Assembly: GCA_029204225.1 (NCBI GenBank)
Contig: CM055102.1
Location: forward strand, 45,827,676-45,891,675
DNA from: Diphasiastrum complanatum
Lineage: Eukaryota > Streptophyta > Lycopodiopsida > Lycopodiales > Lycopodiaceae
DNA length: 64,000 bases
Direction: 5' to 3'
Numbering within the stretch: the stretch's first letter is position 1; each line of letters begins with the position of its first letter. This document shows positions 21,784 through 33,341 of this stretch, piece by piece. A program made the position numbers and the translations under genes. The notes below the pieces were generated by a model. That model was given only the letters and a program-made list of their open reading frames with translations, was not told the origin of the DNA and did no database searches.

Positions 21784-22330
21784 ATGACTATTCATGTTCC
21801 ATTAATTCAACTGAATTCTGCTTTGACCCGTATCTTACCAAAAGCTCTGATTTTCCCAACTCCAATGATTGACATCATTGAGAGTGCAAAAACCATCGAA
21901 GTTTTTGAGGTCGTAAAGGAAAAATATAGGAGTCTGGAAGCTGATCTACTTCCCATGAAGGGCCCAGATGGATTAACATTTGATAGAAACAATAGCAGCC
22001 ATAGATACCTAATCTGCGGTAGTAGCAGTGAGGGCTCTCAATGGATTTTTCATGCTTGTAGGTCGCTATTTGGATCTGGATGGTTCAATGCTTGCATTGA
22101 AGGAGGTAGTTGTGGGCTATAACTTTGCCTCGGGAGCGCACGACCCTGTTTTGAGAACTCTCCTACCCTTTGTCTCTCTCACGATCCTGCTATGGAAGCT
22201 TTCTCTTTCTCTCTCGCGATGGGGGAGCGTGACTAGGAAGGTTTCTGAAGCCAGATGGGGGTGGCAAGCTGTAGGGATTTTTTCTTTCCTTTTTAGGATT
22301 TGGGGTTTATATTAGTGTTGCATGCCTTTC
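21784..22330 (+). other. Possible unrecognised coding fragment
   Basis: Two overlapping plus-strand frames, 21784-22122 (112 codons) and 22028-22315 (95 codons), have ordinary amino-acid composition (IIESAKTIEVFEVVKEKYRS near residue 31). They match no family I know and could be spliced pieces of a host gene or chance. A CT-rich stretch at 22133-22220 looks like untranslated sequence. Confidence 0.2.
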
Positions 22331-25300
22331 GAGTAAGGGTTATGGCTTTTTGCATTGTGGGGAAAGACATTACATTGGGGTTTTAATTTTGGTTCTCTGA
22401 ATAAACCCTTATGGGGTTTAAAGAAGTATTGAACTGTTTTGCATGTGAAGAGAGCCTATGATTGGTAATGGGTATTCCGTCGTTGGCTACTTTTCCAATA
22501 ATGACATGGGAAACAATTTGATCTAATGGATTACCATAAGTAAAACCTATGTAATGATTCTCTAGGACATAACCAAGAATGGGTGGGGCGATATAAATTT
22601 TGCTTTCCTAACAGGCCGTCTCTGAATTTGGTTCATAGATTTAGGATTCACAGCAAGATATTCATTCCTCATGGATTACCTTTTCCAAGCCGGTAGCCGA
22701 TTCTTGAAAATTTAATTTTTTTGGTACTATGCTTGATGGTGACTAAACTTTGGAAGCATGTGTTCTCCCCAGTTTTAAAGTTAAAGGATTTTTTTTATAA
22801 TCCCGATTGCACACTCTTGGTATCTCTACTCGACGACCATTTAGCACATGACTCCAAGAGAAGACTGGTTTCTCAATTTTACAAATTCTCAATTCAAGTT
22901 TATAGTCTTTGGTGACTTTAAAACATAGGGTTCAAGTAGCATTTCAGTGACATATAAGAGTACTTGAAAAAGTCAAACTTTATTGAGTAATTGCAATTTG
23001 CAATTTTGTATTAGTAGGCCCAAGTCTAGATTCTTTTGTGTATAAGCCTAGCTTGTAGGACTAATTGCTAGCAAAATAAATAAAACAACTTTAGAATTAC
23101 AACGTTGAACTTAAGTCTTTTAAAATTATTAAAGGTTTAAGCTAATTTAAACTTTAAGCTTGTAAGGTTTCAAAAGTTTCTCAAGACTTGGACTTTTTTA
23201 ATCCCATCATTACAAGTGAGAAAGGGCAAGTAAGCCTAAAAAAAGTGACATCCTTAATGTTAAAGTGAAGGTGCTCCCATTTGGATCCTCAAGCTCTTGT
23301 CTCCTTTGTGAATCCTATTGCTCTCATTTTTGGCATTGTGATCTTTATGCTTATGCTTATGGTTATGTATTGTTGAGATTAGGAATTATTGACTCTCCAT
23401 CATGCAATAGCCTTTCTTGGTAGCATGCTTGAGCAAAAGCTTAGACTCTTTCAATAGAAGTGTTGTTTAGGTTGAAGGAGTAGTGTAACCATCGTGGTGT
23501 TGATTGATGTGGTGTGGTGAGGTGGTGTGGTGAGGTAGTGTAACCATCGTGGTGTTGGTTGATGTGGTGTGGTGAGGTGTTGGTATTGTGGTAATGTGGT
23601 GTCCATTCTATTTAAAAAAAATTAAACTAGAATGTTCACTCATTTATTGCCTCTTGATAATAAAAAATTTGAGTCTTTGTAAAGAGAGAATTTGAATGAA
23701 TCATTTTCGTCAATATTTCATTTAATTCAAGATTATCTTCAAAAAAAATGTATGAGTAATGTCCTCTACATAACTATCTCTCAAAGGGTTATTCACCATG
23801 TAAATTCTTAGATTCCAAGAGATTAAGTAGTGACATAAACAAGCATCATAAAGTACATAAGCTTTAAAGTGTTGTGTCATCTTGAGCTTTAAAAGAGTGA
23901 TGTGAGTTGTAGTTCCACTTGTTGCTGGATATTCACTTTAAATAGTGAAGTCACAAAAAAATTCATAGTTTGAAGTCATTTTCAACACTTGAACCACAAT
24001 ATTTCTGTTTCACATCACATTCTAGTTGAGATCATTCTTAAGTTCACCACGTTACATTTTAAATGTAGGGATTACTATTGAATTAAATTTTAGAAACCTA
24101 GTTTATGATATTTCTTCTAGTACATAAATTCATCTTAATTCCAAGGTGGGCTTGAACATCAGCCAATACATAAATGATAGAAATGAAGGTATAATTACTT
24201 AAGATGGCCTCACAATCAAGACCGGTAAGTTGAGTTGCATAAGAGAGGATTTTTGCCACATTGACACAGGCTCAAACCTTGTCCACTACACCATGGACAT
24301 CTTGGAACCATATGCTCTCTATATAGGCTCAACCCACTACTTGATGTACATTGTATGTTTGTGCATAAAAATAATGCTCAAACAAGTAATGTTCATAAGG
24401 CTAGAACACAAAAAATAAAGACCTCACAAGTATCTACTCCTTTTTTTTTATGAACAAGTATCGCATGCTAATATTAGCTGGAAAACAATAGCCTTGCCAT
24501 CAAATAGAGATAATTTGGCAGTTACCCGTAACAATTCTTTGAGAAACAAAATTTCAATGAAAATCTTATAATTTAGATGACTCTAGATAATCACATATAT
24601 AAACACTACGTTCACCTTGGTTCAAGGCATTCATTCTAGTATTCTAGGATGTTCTCCCTACAAAAGTCTGAGCACGAGTCCATTAAAGCAATTGATTTGT
24701 CCATTAAACACTCCATGTCCTAACCTTAATGAAGACCAAAGGAAAGGTGGTTTGATGCTTATGGAACATTTGTACAAACTTTAAAACAATGTGAATGACA
24801 ATAACAGGCTCAAAATTTGTTGGAGTAGTGACTTCCCATATGTTATAGGTCTACTCAGCTTTCCCATCCATACACCATACGTCCCTCTCTAATTTAGATC
24901 CGCCATCTAGACAAGCCTCCTTGCATGCTACTCAGAGGATATAATCTTGAAGTTAAGCTTCAGAAAGTATCCCCCTGCAGAAGGAGCCAGTGAAGTTCCA
25001 AGGAATCCCATACGGCCATGGAATGCATGAGCTTGCAAAAATTTGATACCTTTCTTCTAATTTAACGAAATATAATTTTCTGAAAAAAAATACATATCAG
25101 GGGTGGTTATATAGTGACTATATTATCAGGAATGACATAGGAACATAAGTGAAATAAGATGCCATTCTGATTAACACAGATATACCAAAAATATTATAGC
25201 CAGTTTGCTCATCAATCCAGAGACGACACCAAAACTATCAGGTGATTTTGTAACATCTTTGATGAGAAACAACTACTATGCATACGAAATAGCCAACAAC

Positions 25301-25806
25301 TAGAAGAAATTTAAAAAATAATCCCACAGATGTCGATCTTCAAACTAGGACTGCATCAATTAGATCAAAAGTAGGTACACTGTACATGCTTTACTGAACC
25401 AAGAGCGTAGCCACTTCCAAAATTTCCTGGGCAACTGTTTCAAATTCTTGAGACTGTTCGGTCATCATGCTTGTAAGGAAAGAGTTCCATCGGTAGCCGA
25501 AGTTGATGATTGGAAGTTTTAAAGATTTCAGCTCAGATCAGTTAACTTGGATAAGAACCAAGTTCACACTCTTGAGTCCTCTGCTAGTCATGTTCTTTGA
25601 TACTTCTCCAACTTTTCACAGTTCCAACATCTCCTTCACATTCAGGTCTTCTATGCATTCTCAGCAGCAAACTTGGTTTTACTCACAGTTTAAAACCGTT
25701 CTAACCTACCTGTACATCCTGAACCTTAATGTGCTCCTATGATTTCTTTGTTGCCAAGATAGCTAGAACTCTTTATGGTAAGGTGAAATTAACTAGTATA
25801 AGTGGA
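22331..25806. other. Gene-poor stretch
   Basis: AT-rich anonymous DNA without a convincing open frame, retroelement domain, LTR pair or tRNA. The only structure seen is the GT-rich minisatellite near 23.5 kb. Confidence 0.4.
23487..23600. repeat. GTGGTG-rich minisatellite
   Basis: A unit containing TGTAACCATCGTGGTGTTG[AG]TTGATG followed by GTGGTGTGGTGAGG is present twice, followed by further degenerate GGTGT repeats. Confidence 0.8.
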
Positions 25807-26436
25807 TCAAATGGCATATCTAGCACTGTGAATCATTAACACTCTCGCAGATTGACCAGCACCTCTGCAAAGCTGATCAGTATAGGTAGCAAGTGATTCA
25901 ATTTTCATACCGCCCACAACAACACTTCAAGAACCTGCAAGCTGACGCAAGTTTCTATTGCTAGTCTCAGGGAGCAGAGGACGGAGGTTCGCAGTGTCGA
26001 ATTATCGGTTTCCCCATACAGGAGCCACGCTTCTCATCCCTAAAGGTGATGGTATGAAAGGTCTGGAGAGATAATTCAGGGAGATATCTTTAGGCAACGA
26101 TGTGATATGGCCACCTGGTGGGCGGTGATTTTCTCTGGGAGGATCCATGCCCTCTAAGACATATTCTGCAAGCTGGTGATCCTCCTCTCTTAGCTTTATC
26201 ACTCTGCTGTGAAGGACTGGTGTCCTATCTTTCAAATGGCTTGGAAACCCATGAAAAGAGAATAAGCTGTTTGAGTCAGTGTTGGACATTTGCTTCATTG
26301 CAAACTGCGGAGATGAAGAATCCTCAACCCCCGGCATAGCAAAAGATGAATTTTGGCCCCAACTGCCGAATGCTGATCCTGGCTCCACGATTCTGCATGC
26401 CATATGAAATCCTCCCAATCTCTTCTCCTCTTGCAC
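25807..26436 (-). pseudogene. Unrecognised coding-like frame with two in-frame stops
   Basis: From ATG 26436 (a second Met, MACRIVEPG, at residue 12) the minus-strand frame runs 144 codons to a TAA at 26002-26004. The same frame then stays open to a TGA at 25927-25929 and again to 25807, in total about 210 codons with two stops. The composition after each stop still looks coding (ANLRPLLPETSNRNLRQLAG; GGMKIESLATYTDQLCRGAG). This is what a disabled gene or processed copy would show. Upstream on the same strand are a CT-rich tract (26826-26885) and G-box-like CACGTGG and CACACGTGG (26960-27020), compatible with a promoter. I do not recognise the protein. Chance remains possible. Confidence 0.35.
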
Positions 26437-27472
26437 TAGATTTATTCACTCCCCTCCACCTACTACCACCTAATCCTTTCCCAATTTAACCAATTCTAAT
26501 TCCATTGTTCAGAGCAGTTGATCTCTTGGAGGTTGCCTACCCACATCGTCTTTGCGAGCTACCCGATTGAAACCACGACAAGATTGCTCCTTTTCGTCAC
26601 GGCACTCCCTCAGGTAAACTGGTTGCAGATGCAGGATCCACCCAACAGCACCAGCTTTGGATGAGGGATCTGGATGGATGGATGCCTGCACAAGCCAACA
26701 CCTGACCTTGCGTCCTATATACAACTCTCCTGGTCCTTCCTCTTCTGTTCTGACAGAAAGGGATGGCTGACAAGAACCTGTCTTTGTAGTTACCTCACAT
26801 ACTGGCGTACGTCGCGGCACCTACCTCGCCCACCATCGCCATCCCTCCCTCCCTCGCCTGCCTTTCTTCTGCTTCTTCTTCTTTTACAACAACAGGATCT
26901 TTAAAAAAGAGAGACGTTTCTAAGGATCTGGGAGCCCACCAAATCTGGAGCAGCCCACAATGGCCACGTGGTGCAACCCCAGGAGGGTCACATTATACAC
27001 TTGGGTTAGTCACACGTGGAAGTGACTTAGGAGCTAAGGCCCAAACAGCTCCATCCACGCGTCAGAAGCTGAGCGATGATGGTAGGTGTGTGACTTGACC
27101 TAACGACCACCCAAACTTGCCAAAAATAACAACTATGAACTATACACAACCATTATTGATCTATATGGCCAATTTTACATCAAATAAAGGCTATTTGTGG
27201 AGGGACTTGAAGTTTTACCACTTTTGTGACCTGTCTAAAAGCAGTAAACTATACTATGTTGATCATCTACACACGTGTGAAAAGTTTGATGAACATTATG
27301 TACAAAGTTTGGCCCACATTTGGCCCAAAATAGACAAGCAATGTAGTTAACATTTTCCCACACATTTATAGACATCATCTTGGGAATCATTGGTTTTACC
27401 ATGAGCGTAATTCTTGTTTGCAACTATATCTTTTTTGCAATGCGTTATGATTTCCATTTGGCAAAAATGAGG

Positions 27473-27473
<1 letters not shown>
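26437..27473. other. Upstream region with G-box-like sites
   Basis: A further minus-strand frame (26509-26820) lacks recognisable motifs. CACGTG cores near 26963 and ACACGTGG near 27012 could belong to a promoter of the frame to the left. Nothing else is supported. Confidence 0.3.

Positions 27474-27560
<87 letters not shown>
27474..27560. repeat. Compound (TG)n(GA)n microsatellite
   Basis: About 19 TG units pass directly into about 24 GA units without interruption. Confidence 0.95.
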
Positions 27561-27562
<2 letters not shown>

Positions 27563-27803
27563 CTTGTAATATGTTGCAAGCGGATTGTACAACATTTAAA
27601 AGTACTATGAGTATATTGCATATAGCTTAAACATCATGTGCATGTCAGAGTGAGTAAACGTGTCAAACTTTTGGTCTTTTGCCAAGACATATAGTAAAAA
27701 GAAATGTGCATGTTAAAAACGACTTGAGATACTGGACGTTTAGACCTTCTCTTCATTTTAACTTGCCACGTCGCCCTTCAGAACTAGACATTGGGCTTGA
27801 TTT

Positions 27804-27853
<50 letters not shown>

Positions 27854-28960
27854 AAAGAGTCATCTCTCATGCCTATAAATAAATTGAAATGACTCTCATG
27901 GCTATAAATAGACTAAAATGCGTGGAGAAGTATATCCATTGTTATATTGAAGATCATTCTATCATTGGAATTTCTATCTTTATTAATTTGCTCTCATCTT
28001 TGCATTTGTTGTGGAGATTGTCAGAGTAGCTAGTTTTGGATGGTATTAATGAATGTTGTAAAATGTTTTAGATGTTGTACAACCTATTTACAATATATTG
28101 AAGATCAAATCTAAGTGCTCTAAAAGGTACCTTTCATTTTTATTCAATCTTGTTTGATCATTTTAGCAAATATTCTAATTAGATGAAGTGTGGATCTTCA
28201 TTTTTAAAATGGTATTAGACCTTGAGGGTAGCCAAAAATGGTAAGTTTGCATCAGGGCAAGTTTAATCCATGTGATGTGTCTAATTAATATCTCTACTAA
28301 CAATCTAATTTTGAGTTGACATCTTGAAGAATAAGCCATTTTATGATCTTTGGAAGGTCAGAAGCTCAAGTTAATCGTATTCTCATTATTCGTCAGAACA
28401 TAGCCTTAATTTGTTGAAGTGCTTGTGCATATTCAATTCTATTTGTGTTGATTCTAGTTTTGTTGATAATCTCCCTTGTGGATGAGTTAAGCTCCCTTTG
28501 TGAATGAATTTTTCTCTTTAAGTGGATGATAAGATCTCCTTAAGTGGATGAATAATCTTCTTATGGCCGTATTGAGTGCGCTTGATGTAATGACAAAACA
28601 GAAACAAACTCCTATTTTCTCTTACTATTCGTGTTTGCACTCTTCGAACCTCTGTTGCTCTGATGCAATTGATATGTATCTTAGCATGAAACAATCATGT
28701 TCGTTGTACCCAGATAGAGTACGATTCTGATTGGCGGCTACTGCCTACCAGATCAAATCTACAATCTTCCAAAGTGTAGACAGACACTGTTGACCTACCT
28801 ATCATTTATTTAAGAATTCGACAAGAATGAGTCAGTATGTGGAATAAAGATAAACAGCTGAATATATGTAAACAACGATTAGACATCAAAACATTCGAGA
28901 TTATTCAAGATAAAACAACATGTGCATTACAGCTATTGTGTTATCAATGATCTTTTCTAG
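27561..28960. other. No gene recognised; (GA)n and a degenerate primer-site-like sequence
   Basis: Contains the GA tract at 27804-27851. AAAATGGTATTAGACCTTGAG near 28206 differs at two positions from the tRNA-Met primer site and may mark the end of a decayed LTR, but no LTR borders could be set. Confidence 0.3.
27804..27851. repeat. (GA)n microsatellite
   Basis: About 24 uninterrupted AG/GA units. Confidence 0.95.
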
Positions 28961-30430
28961 AGCGATGTGTGACAAACCCACCCAACGCGTCAGCGCAAGA
29001 GATATTGTCTTTCACGAACTATATCAGACACTCTCGCTTACTAGACTCTTGGACATCGGCAAGCAGTTTTATGCCTAGCTCACATTGGTGTTCAACCAAT
29101 TTGATGTTCCAACCGATTCTCTCGTGTTCGTCTTGTTTATATATGGATTGAGAGAGATGGTTTAGTTTAATCACGGATTACAAGAACGGCTGGTTAAGCA
29201 CGTTCTAACGACACTCAATTTCCCATCGCCATTGTCCGTGGAGGTGGTACTCCTCTTGGTACTTGGCTTGATCTCCTTTGTACTTGGAACATGAAGAAGA
29301 TCTGCCGTCTTTCGATCTTCGGGTGTTTCGAGCTTCGTGGCATCGTGTCTTCCTTCGGACTTCAGCTTCCATTTCGAGATCCTTTGATCTTCGAACTTTA
29401 AATCTTCATCTTCAAGTCTTCGTTCGTTTGACCTTCGTGTCTTGGGATCTTGGCCTTCGTTGAAAGCGTTATGTGGGCAGTTATTGTCTAAGACTGTTAC
29501 TGCCTGTGGGCAGTTCCTTTGTATTTCTGTAGATACGAACTCAAAAGCTATCAAAGCTTTGTGGCTAGAAACAGTAAGTTTCTTCAGGCCGAGCATAGTT
29601 GCCCTTGTGGGTAAACACTCTCCTTTGTGGGTGAAATAGATCTCAATTAGAAAATTTGCGAATCAATAAAACTAACACATACAGATTCACACAGAAAAGA
29701 TCTCCTCTTGCAAAGCAACCACACACACAAAACTTCAATGATTAAAACAACAACTATAACCTAGGTACCAGATAGGGCTAAGTAGATATAATCCATTAGA
29801 CTATAACCTAGAGAAAAAAAACATAGATTATAAAAGAAACAGTTAAAGATTGTGTTTTTAAATGTCCCTCAATCATCAGTGCTTCTAAAAAACTAGTAAC
29901 AACATGCATGGAACATGCCTCCATAATTGCATAGTGACTAACCACAGAAATATACTACATCAAAACATCACAAGTACAATAAACAAGTAGGTCTTTTTGT
30001 CCCAGATTTATCATTCCTTCAAGCTTTATGTTGTCTCTTCTATGCCAAGCTTTGTCCTAAAGATATCAAACTTGTCTTTGCCTAAAGATTTCGTAGACAC
30101 ATAAGTCATTGTTAGTGTAGTACTACAGTGAACCACATTCACATCCCTGAATTGTAGCTTTTCATGGATAAAATGATATTTTACTTATATATGTTTTGTT
30201 CTTGCAAGATGCTAGATTATTCTACTATCGGAGTGATTCAGATGAATAATCGATCTTTAATCTTCATCCACTTTATTAGTTTTGCAGTTTTATTCATGTT
30301 TCTACTTGGAAGTCGCTCAACAGGTGGCTTCGACATATCAGACATCCTACGACTTATCGACGACGCCGACGAAGGTCGAAGGAGTCGACCATGTCGAAGA
30401 ACGATAGTTATTGTTCCACTTGATATGAAG
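28961..30430. other. Non-coding; probably 3' sequence or LTR of the host copia element
   Basis: TCTTCG-rich sequence at 29310-29460 and a GTCGA/CGACG-rich stretch at 30340-30400 lie immediately downstream of the minus-strand copia RT remnant. They could be its 3' region or LTR. No second copy is in the window, so borders cannot be set. Open frames across it look incidental. Confidence 0.3.
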
Positions 30431-31207
30431 CTAAAGACTTGCCTTAACTACTTTGCAAGCGTATCCTAGGGGTTGATCCATGTAGACCTCTTCGTCTAAC
30501 TCACCATGCAAGAAGGATGTCTTCTCGTCCACAATGTGGATCCTGAGGTCATAAGCAGCTGCATATGCGAATAACAAACGTACGAACGAATGTTTCACGA
30601 CAGGAGAGAAGGTTTCAGAATAATCAATACCATATCTCTGAGAGGATCCCTTCGCTACAAGTCTTGCCTTATATTTTGAAACATCTCCATCTAGTCCATC
30701 CTTTAGCTTGTAAATCCATTTGCATTCTACAGCCTTTCGCTTATCTAGTAATGGTTGCAATGTCCAAACCTGGTTCTTCCTCATGGATTCCATCTCCTCG
30801 TTCATGGCTTGGATCCATTTGTCCTTCTCTGGACATTCGATTGCCTCCTCGAATGTCTGTGGTTTGCCACTGAATCCATAGAACTCTTCTGATGTGGAAG
30901 CTGAGCTGCCTAACACAGATCTTGCTGGCGCTCTTCGTTGTCTTGTTGACCTTCTAGGAGATCCTCCTAGGATAGCAATGCCTTCGCCTTTGTCTACCCT
31001 GCTAGGTCCAGAACCATCTTGGTTTACAGGTACTGTAGCAGAAGGCTGCCTCTCGAATCTTTCGTCTTCTGATTCATCACTCGAATACAAAGCAACTCAA
31101 AAATCTCCGTTTTTGTGTTCTCTTCTGTTCGTCTTCGCTGGTGGCAGATCATAGTACTGTCTTTCCAGAACTTCATAGCTAACAAGAACATGATTGGCCA
31201 TTGTTCT
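30431..31207 (-). pseudogene. Host copia element: integrase C-terminal linker and RT N-terminal part
   Basis: This continues leftward the element whose gag, protease and integrase are at 38863-45975. After the 31208-38857 insertion the frame resumes, meets one stop near 31097, then reads an acidic Ser-rich linker, the RSTRQRRAPAR motif and RT (WIQAMNEEMESMRKNQVWTL, CKWIYKLKDG, KARLVAKG, YSETFSPVVK). It ends soon after GELDEEVYMDQPLGYA. The RT catalytic YVDD region and RNase H are missing. TNT1-like copia organisation. Confidence 0.88.
31203..31207. repeat. Target-site duplication GTTCT (left)
   Basis: GTTCT lies directly before the 5' LTR and recurs at 38858-38862 directly after the 3' LTR. 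Confidence 0.9.
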
Positions 31208-32285
31208 TGTTACATACCTATATAACTAGCAGTACTTCAGACCCCTAATAGGCCATTTAGTGTTGGGGGCTATATGGCAAGGTACCCTTAGGATTAAGGG
31301 TATGTACCCTTGGATAAGGGCAGACAAATGACTATACCTTAGTTGGAGGTATGGGGTCACGTGACCCTTGGATAAGGGGTACTCTTACTATTAAGGGTAG
31401 GTGTCTTAGATTAAGGTACTAGTGTCCTTGATTAAGGGCAGGTAGGTGTCTATGCCTTGGATGGAGGTATGGAACCTAGTGAGGTGTTAGAAAGTCATTG
31501 GATGACTATTTTTCTAAACCTTGGGCCTCAATCTTGAACCATATCACTTTATTGGTCTAGGACCAAAGTATACTTGCACAACTTGGGCAATGGGACCTAG
31601 TAGGAGGGCGCCCTTCTAAAGTGTCCATTGAGTCCCCAACTCCCACAAGAAAGGCATTCAAAGAGTCATAGGTTATGGAAGGAGTCTCTTGACATTCCAT
31701 AAGCCTATGGAGGCTCTTGGAGATTCTTTAACTCCCCTAGGCTTATCTCTCTCTCATTGGATGAGCATGGAACTCCTTAGTGCATTGGGGGGTCCATGGG
31801 CCATCTATATGAGGGTAGTAGGATGGCCATTGTGGAGGGGAGATCTCTCTTGTTTGCTTGGCTTATGCTCTGGTGTTGCTACTAGTGTGTAGAGTGCTTT
31901 CTTGTGGTAGTATGCTTGAGGTTTGGATCTTGCTTATGGTATGGGACATAAGTAGGGTTTGGATCTTGAGTATGCTATGGAGTGTTGTGGTATGCTTGTG
32001 ATTTGTTTATGGTTAGCAAGGGGGTGCTAGATAGGTCTTGCTTGGAGTTTGGATCTAGCTATGGTTGGGTGGTGAATACTTGAGGCCAGCTTGTTATCTA
32101 TTTTTGTGTTTAAAGAGTAGGGACACAGGTGGAGGAGAGATCTTTGGAGGCTTGCAGATCCTTACTTGTAGGTGGAGGCATCCTAGCTTGGAGTTGGGAA
32201 GCATCTTGAAGCTTGCAGGTTGCTTGGAGGACATTTGGAGGCTCTACCTTGGATTTGGAGGACTTCCTCACCTCTACTTGTAAAA
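31208..32285 (+). repeat. 5' LTR of the chromovirus
   Basis: TGTTACATACC...CTTGTAAAA. The expected terminal inverted repeat GTAACA appears as GTAAAA in both LTRs, giving TG...AA ends. Confidence 0.88.
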
Positions 32286-32286
32286 G

Positions 32287-32298
32287 TGGTATCAGAGC
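32287..32298 (+). other. Primer-binding site, initiator tRNA-Met
   Basis: TGGTATCAGAGC one base after the 5' LTR. Confidence 0.95.
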
Positions 32299-33341
32299 TA
32301 GACAAAGGATGGTAACCTTTCTAACCTTCTTCAAGTTCTATTAAGATCACCAACTAATTTTTTTTTTTTGGGGAAGATTATAGGCTTTTCTAGTTGTAGG
32401 AAGCTTGTAGTTGAAGTACCCAATGAATCTAGTTCTCTTTGGAAGAGAGTAGTGATGCTTATAGAATTGTTTAGGGGCTGATTTTTTATAATGTTAGAGA
32501 AGTTTTAAAGTGGGCTTTGGGTTTTTTAAAGTTCTGAAAAAAGATTTGTGGGATAGGTAGAGGAAGTCTTCCTCTACATACACAAACTTTTTTTGGCAAA
32601 AAGATTGATTCTAGCTATGTGTTTTGATCAAAACTAGTGTTTTTTTTGCATAAATGAAGTGTTTGAAGTTCTGATTTTCATTTTGAAGTTCGGTTTTTCA
32701 GACCTGTAAATCTGAAAATCAGATCTGAAAAGTGAAGTTTTCATTCAAACTTCATTAGTTACACCTTTCTATCTCCTAGTTTCATGAAGATGACAATGTA
32801 GGAAGGGAATGGTAGTGTAACTTTGTGCATAAAACAAGTTTTGAAATTCTGTTTTTTGTCATTTTGAAGTTCTGATTTTCAGACCTGTAAATCTGAAAAT
32901 CAGATCTGAAAATTGAAGTTTTCATAAAGCTTCATTAGTTATCCATTTCTAGACACTAGTTTCTTGGTTTTGGAAATCTAGAATAGTGAAAAATGTGAAA
33001 ACTTTGGTTGCTTTTGAAATGACAAATAGAATTGGAATGGGAATGGAATGGGAACTTTATTTAAACATTAGCTTGGATTAGTTGATTGAAGTTTACATAA
33101 AGATTTGGTTTTCATTTTTGCTTTTGATTAAGGCAAATGTAGCTTGTTGTTGTTTTCCTCTTAAGCTTGGATTAAGCTTGCAAATAGTAGGCTTGGATTG
33201 AGCTTACAAACAATAAGATTGAATGATTAGAAGTAAATGCTTTTTATTTGCATTGGATGTAACAATTGAAGCATTTCTATCATTCTAATTTGAGCACTTG
33301 TTGTTGTATTTGCATAATAGGAAAACACACAAGCAACCCCA
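32299..33341 (+). other. Chromovirus leader with a duplicated segment
   Basis: About 1 kb between primer site and gag. A segment of about 95 bp (GAAGTTC[GT]G[AT]TTTTCAGACC..., with CTGAAAATCAGATCTGAAAA) starts at 32687 and again at 32866, about 180 bp apart. Confidence 0.75.

Noticed and set aside
23487-23600. GTGGTG repeats considered as a CRISPR-like or G-quadruplex array
   Set aside because: No regular repeat-spacer structure and G runs are too short (two G) for a strong quadruplex call.
25807-26436. TGA in the open frame read as selenocysteine
   Set aside because: Land plants lack the selenocysteine machinery, and a second stop (TAA) lies in the same frame.
28206-28218. TGGTATTAGACC resembling the tRNA-Met primer site
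   Set aside because: Two mismatches and no LTR pair or gag nearby; kept only as a remark.
29171-29596. 141-codon minus-strand frame
   Set aside because: Highly charged, low-complexity translation of a TCTTCG-rich stretch, probably part of a copia 3' region; no motif.
31689-32334. Open frames near 31.7-32.3 kb, recurring at 38.3-38.9 kb
   Set aside because: They lie in the two 1078-bp LTRs of the chromovirus and have no coding motif.
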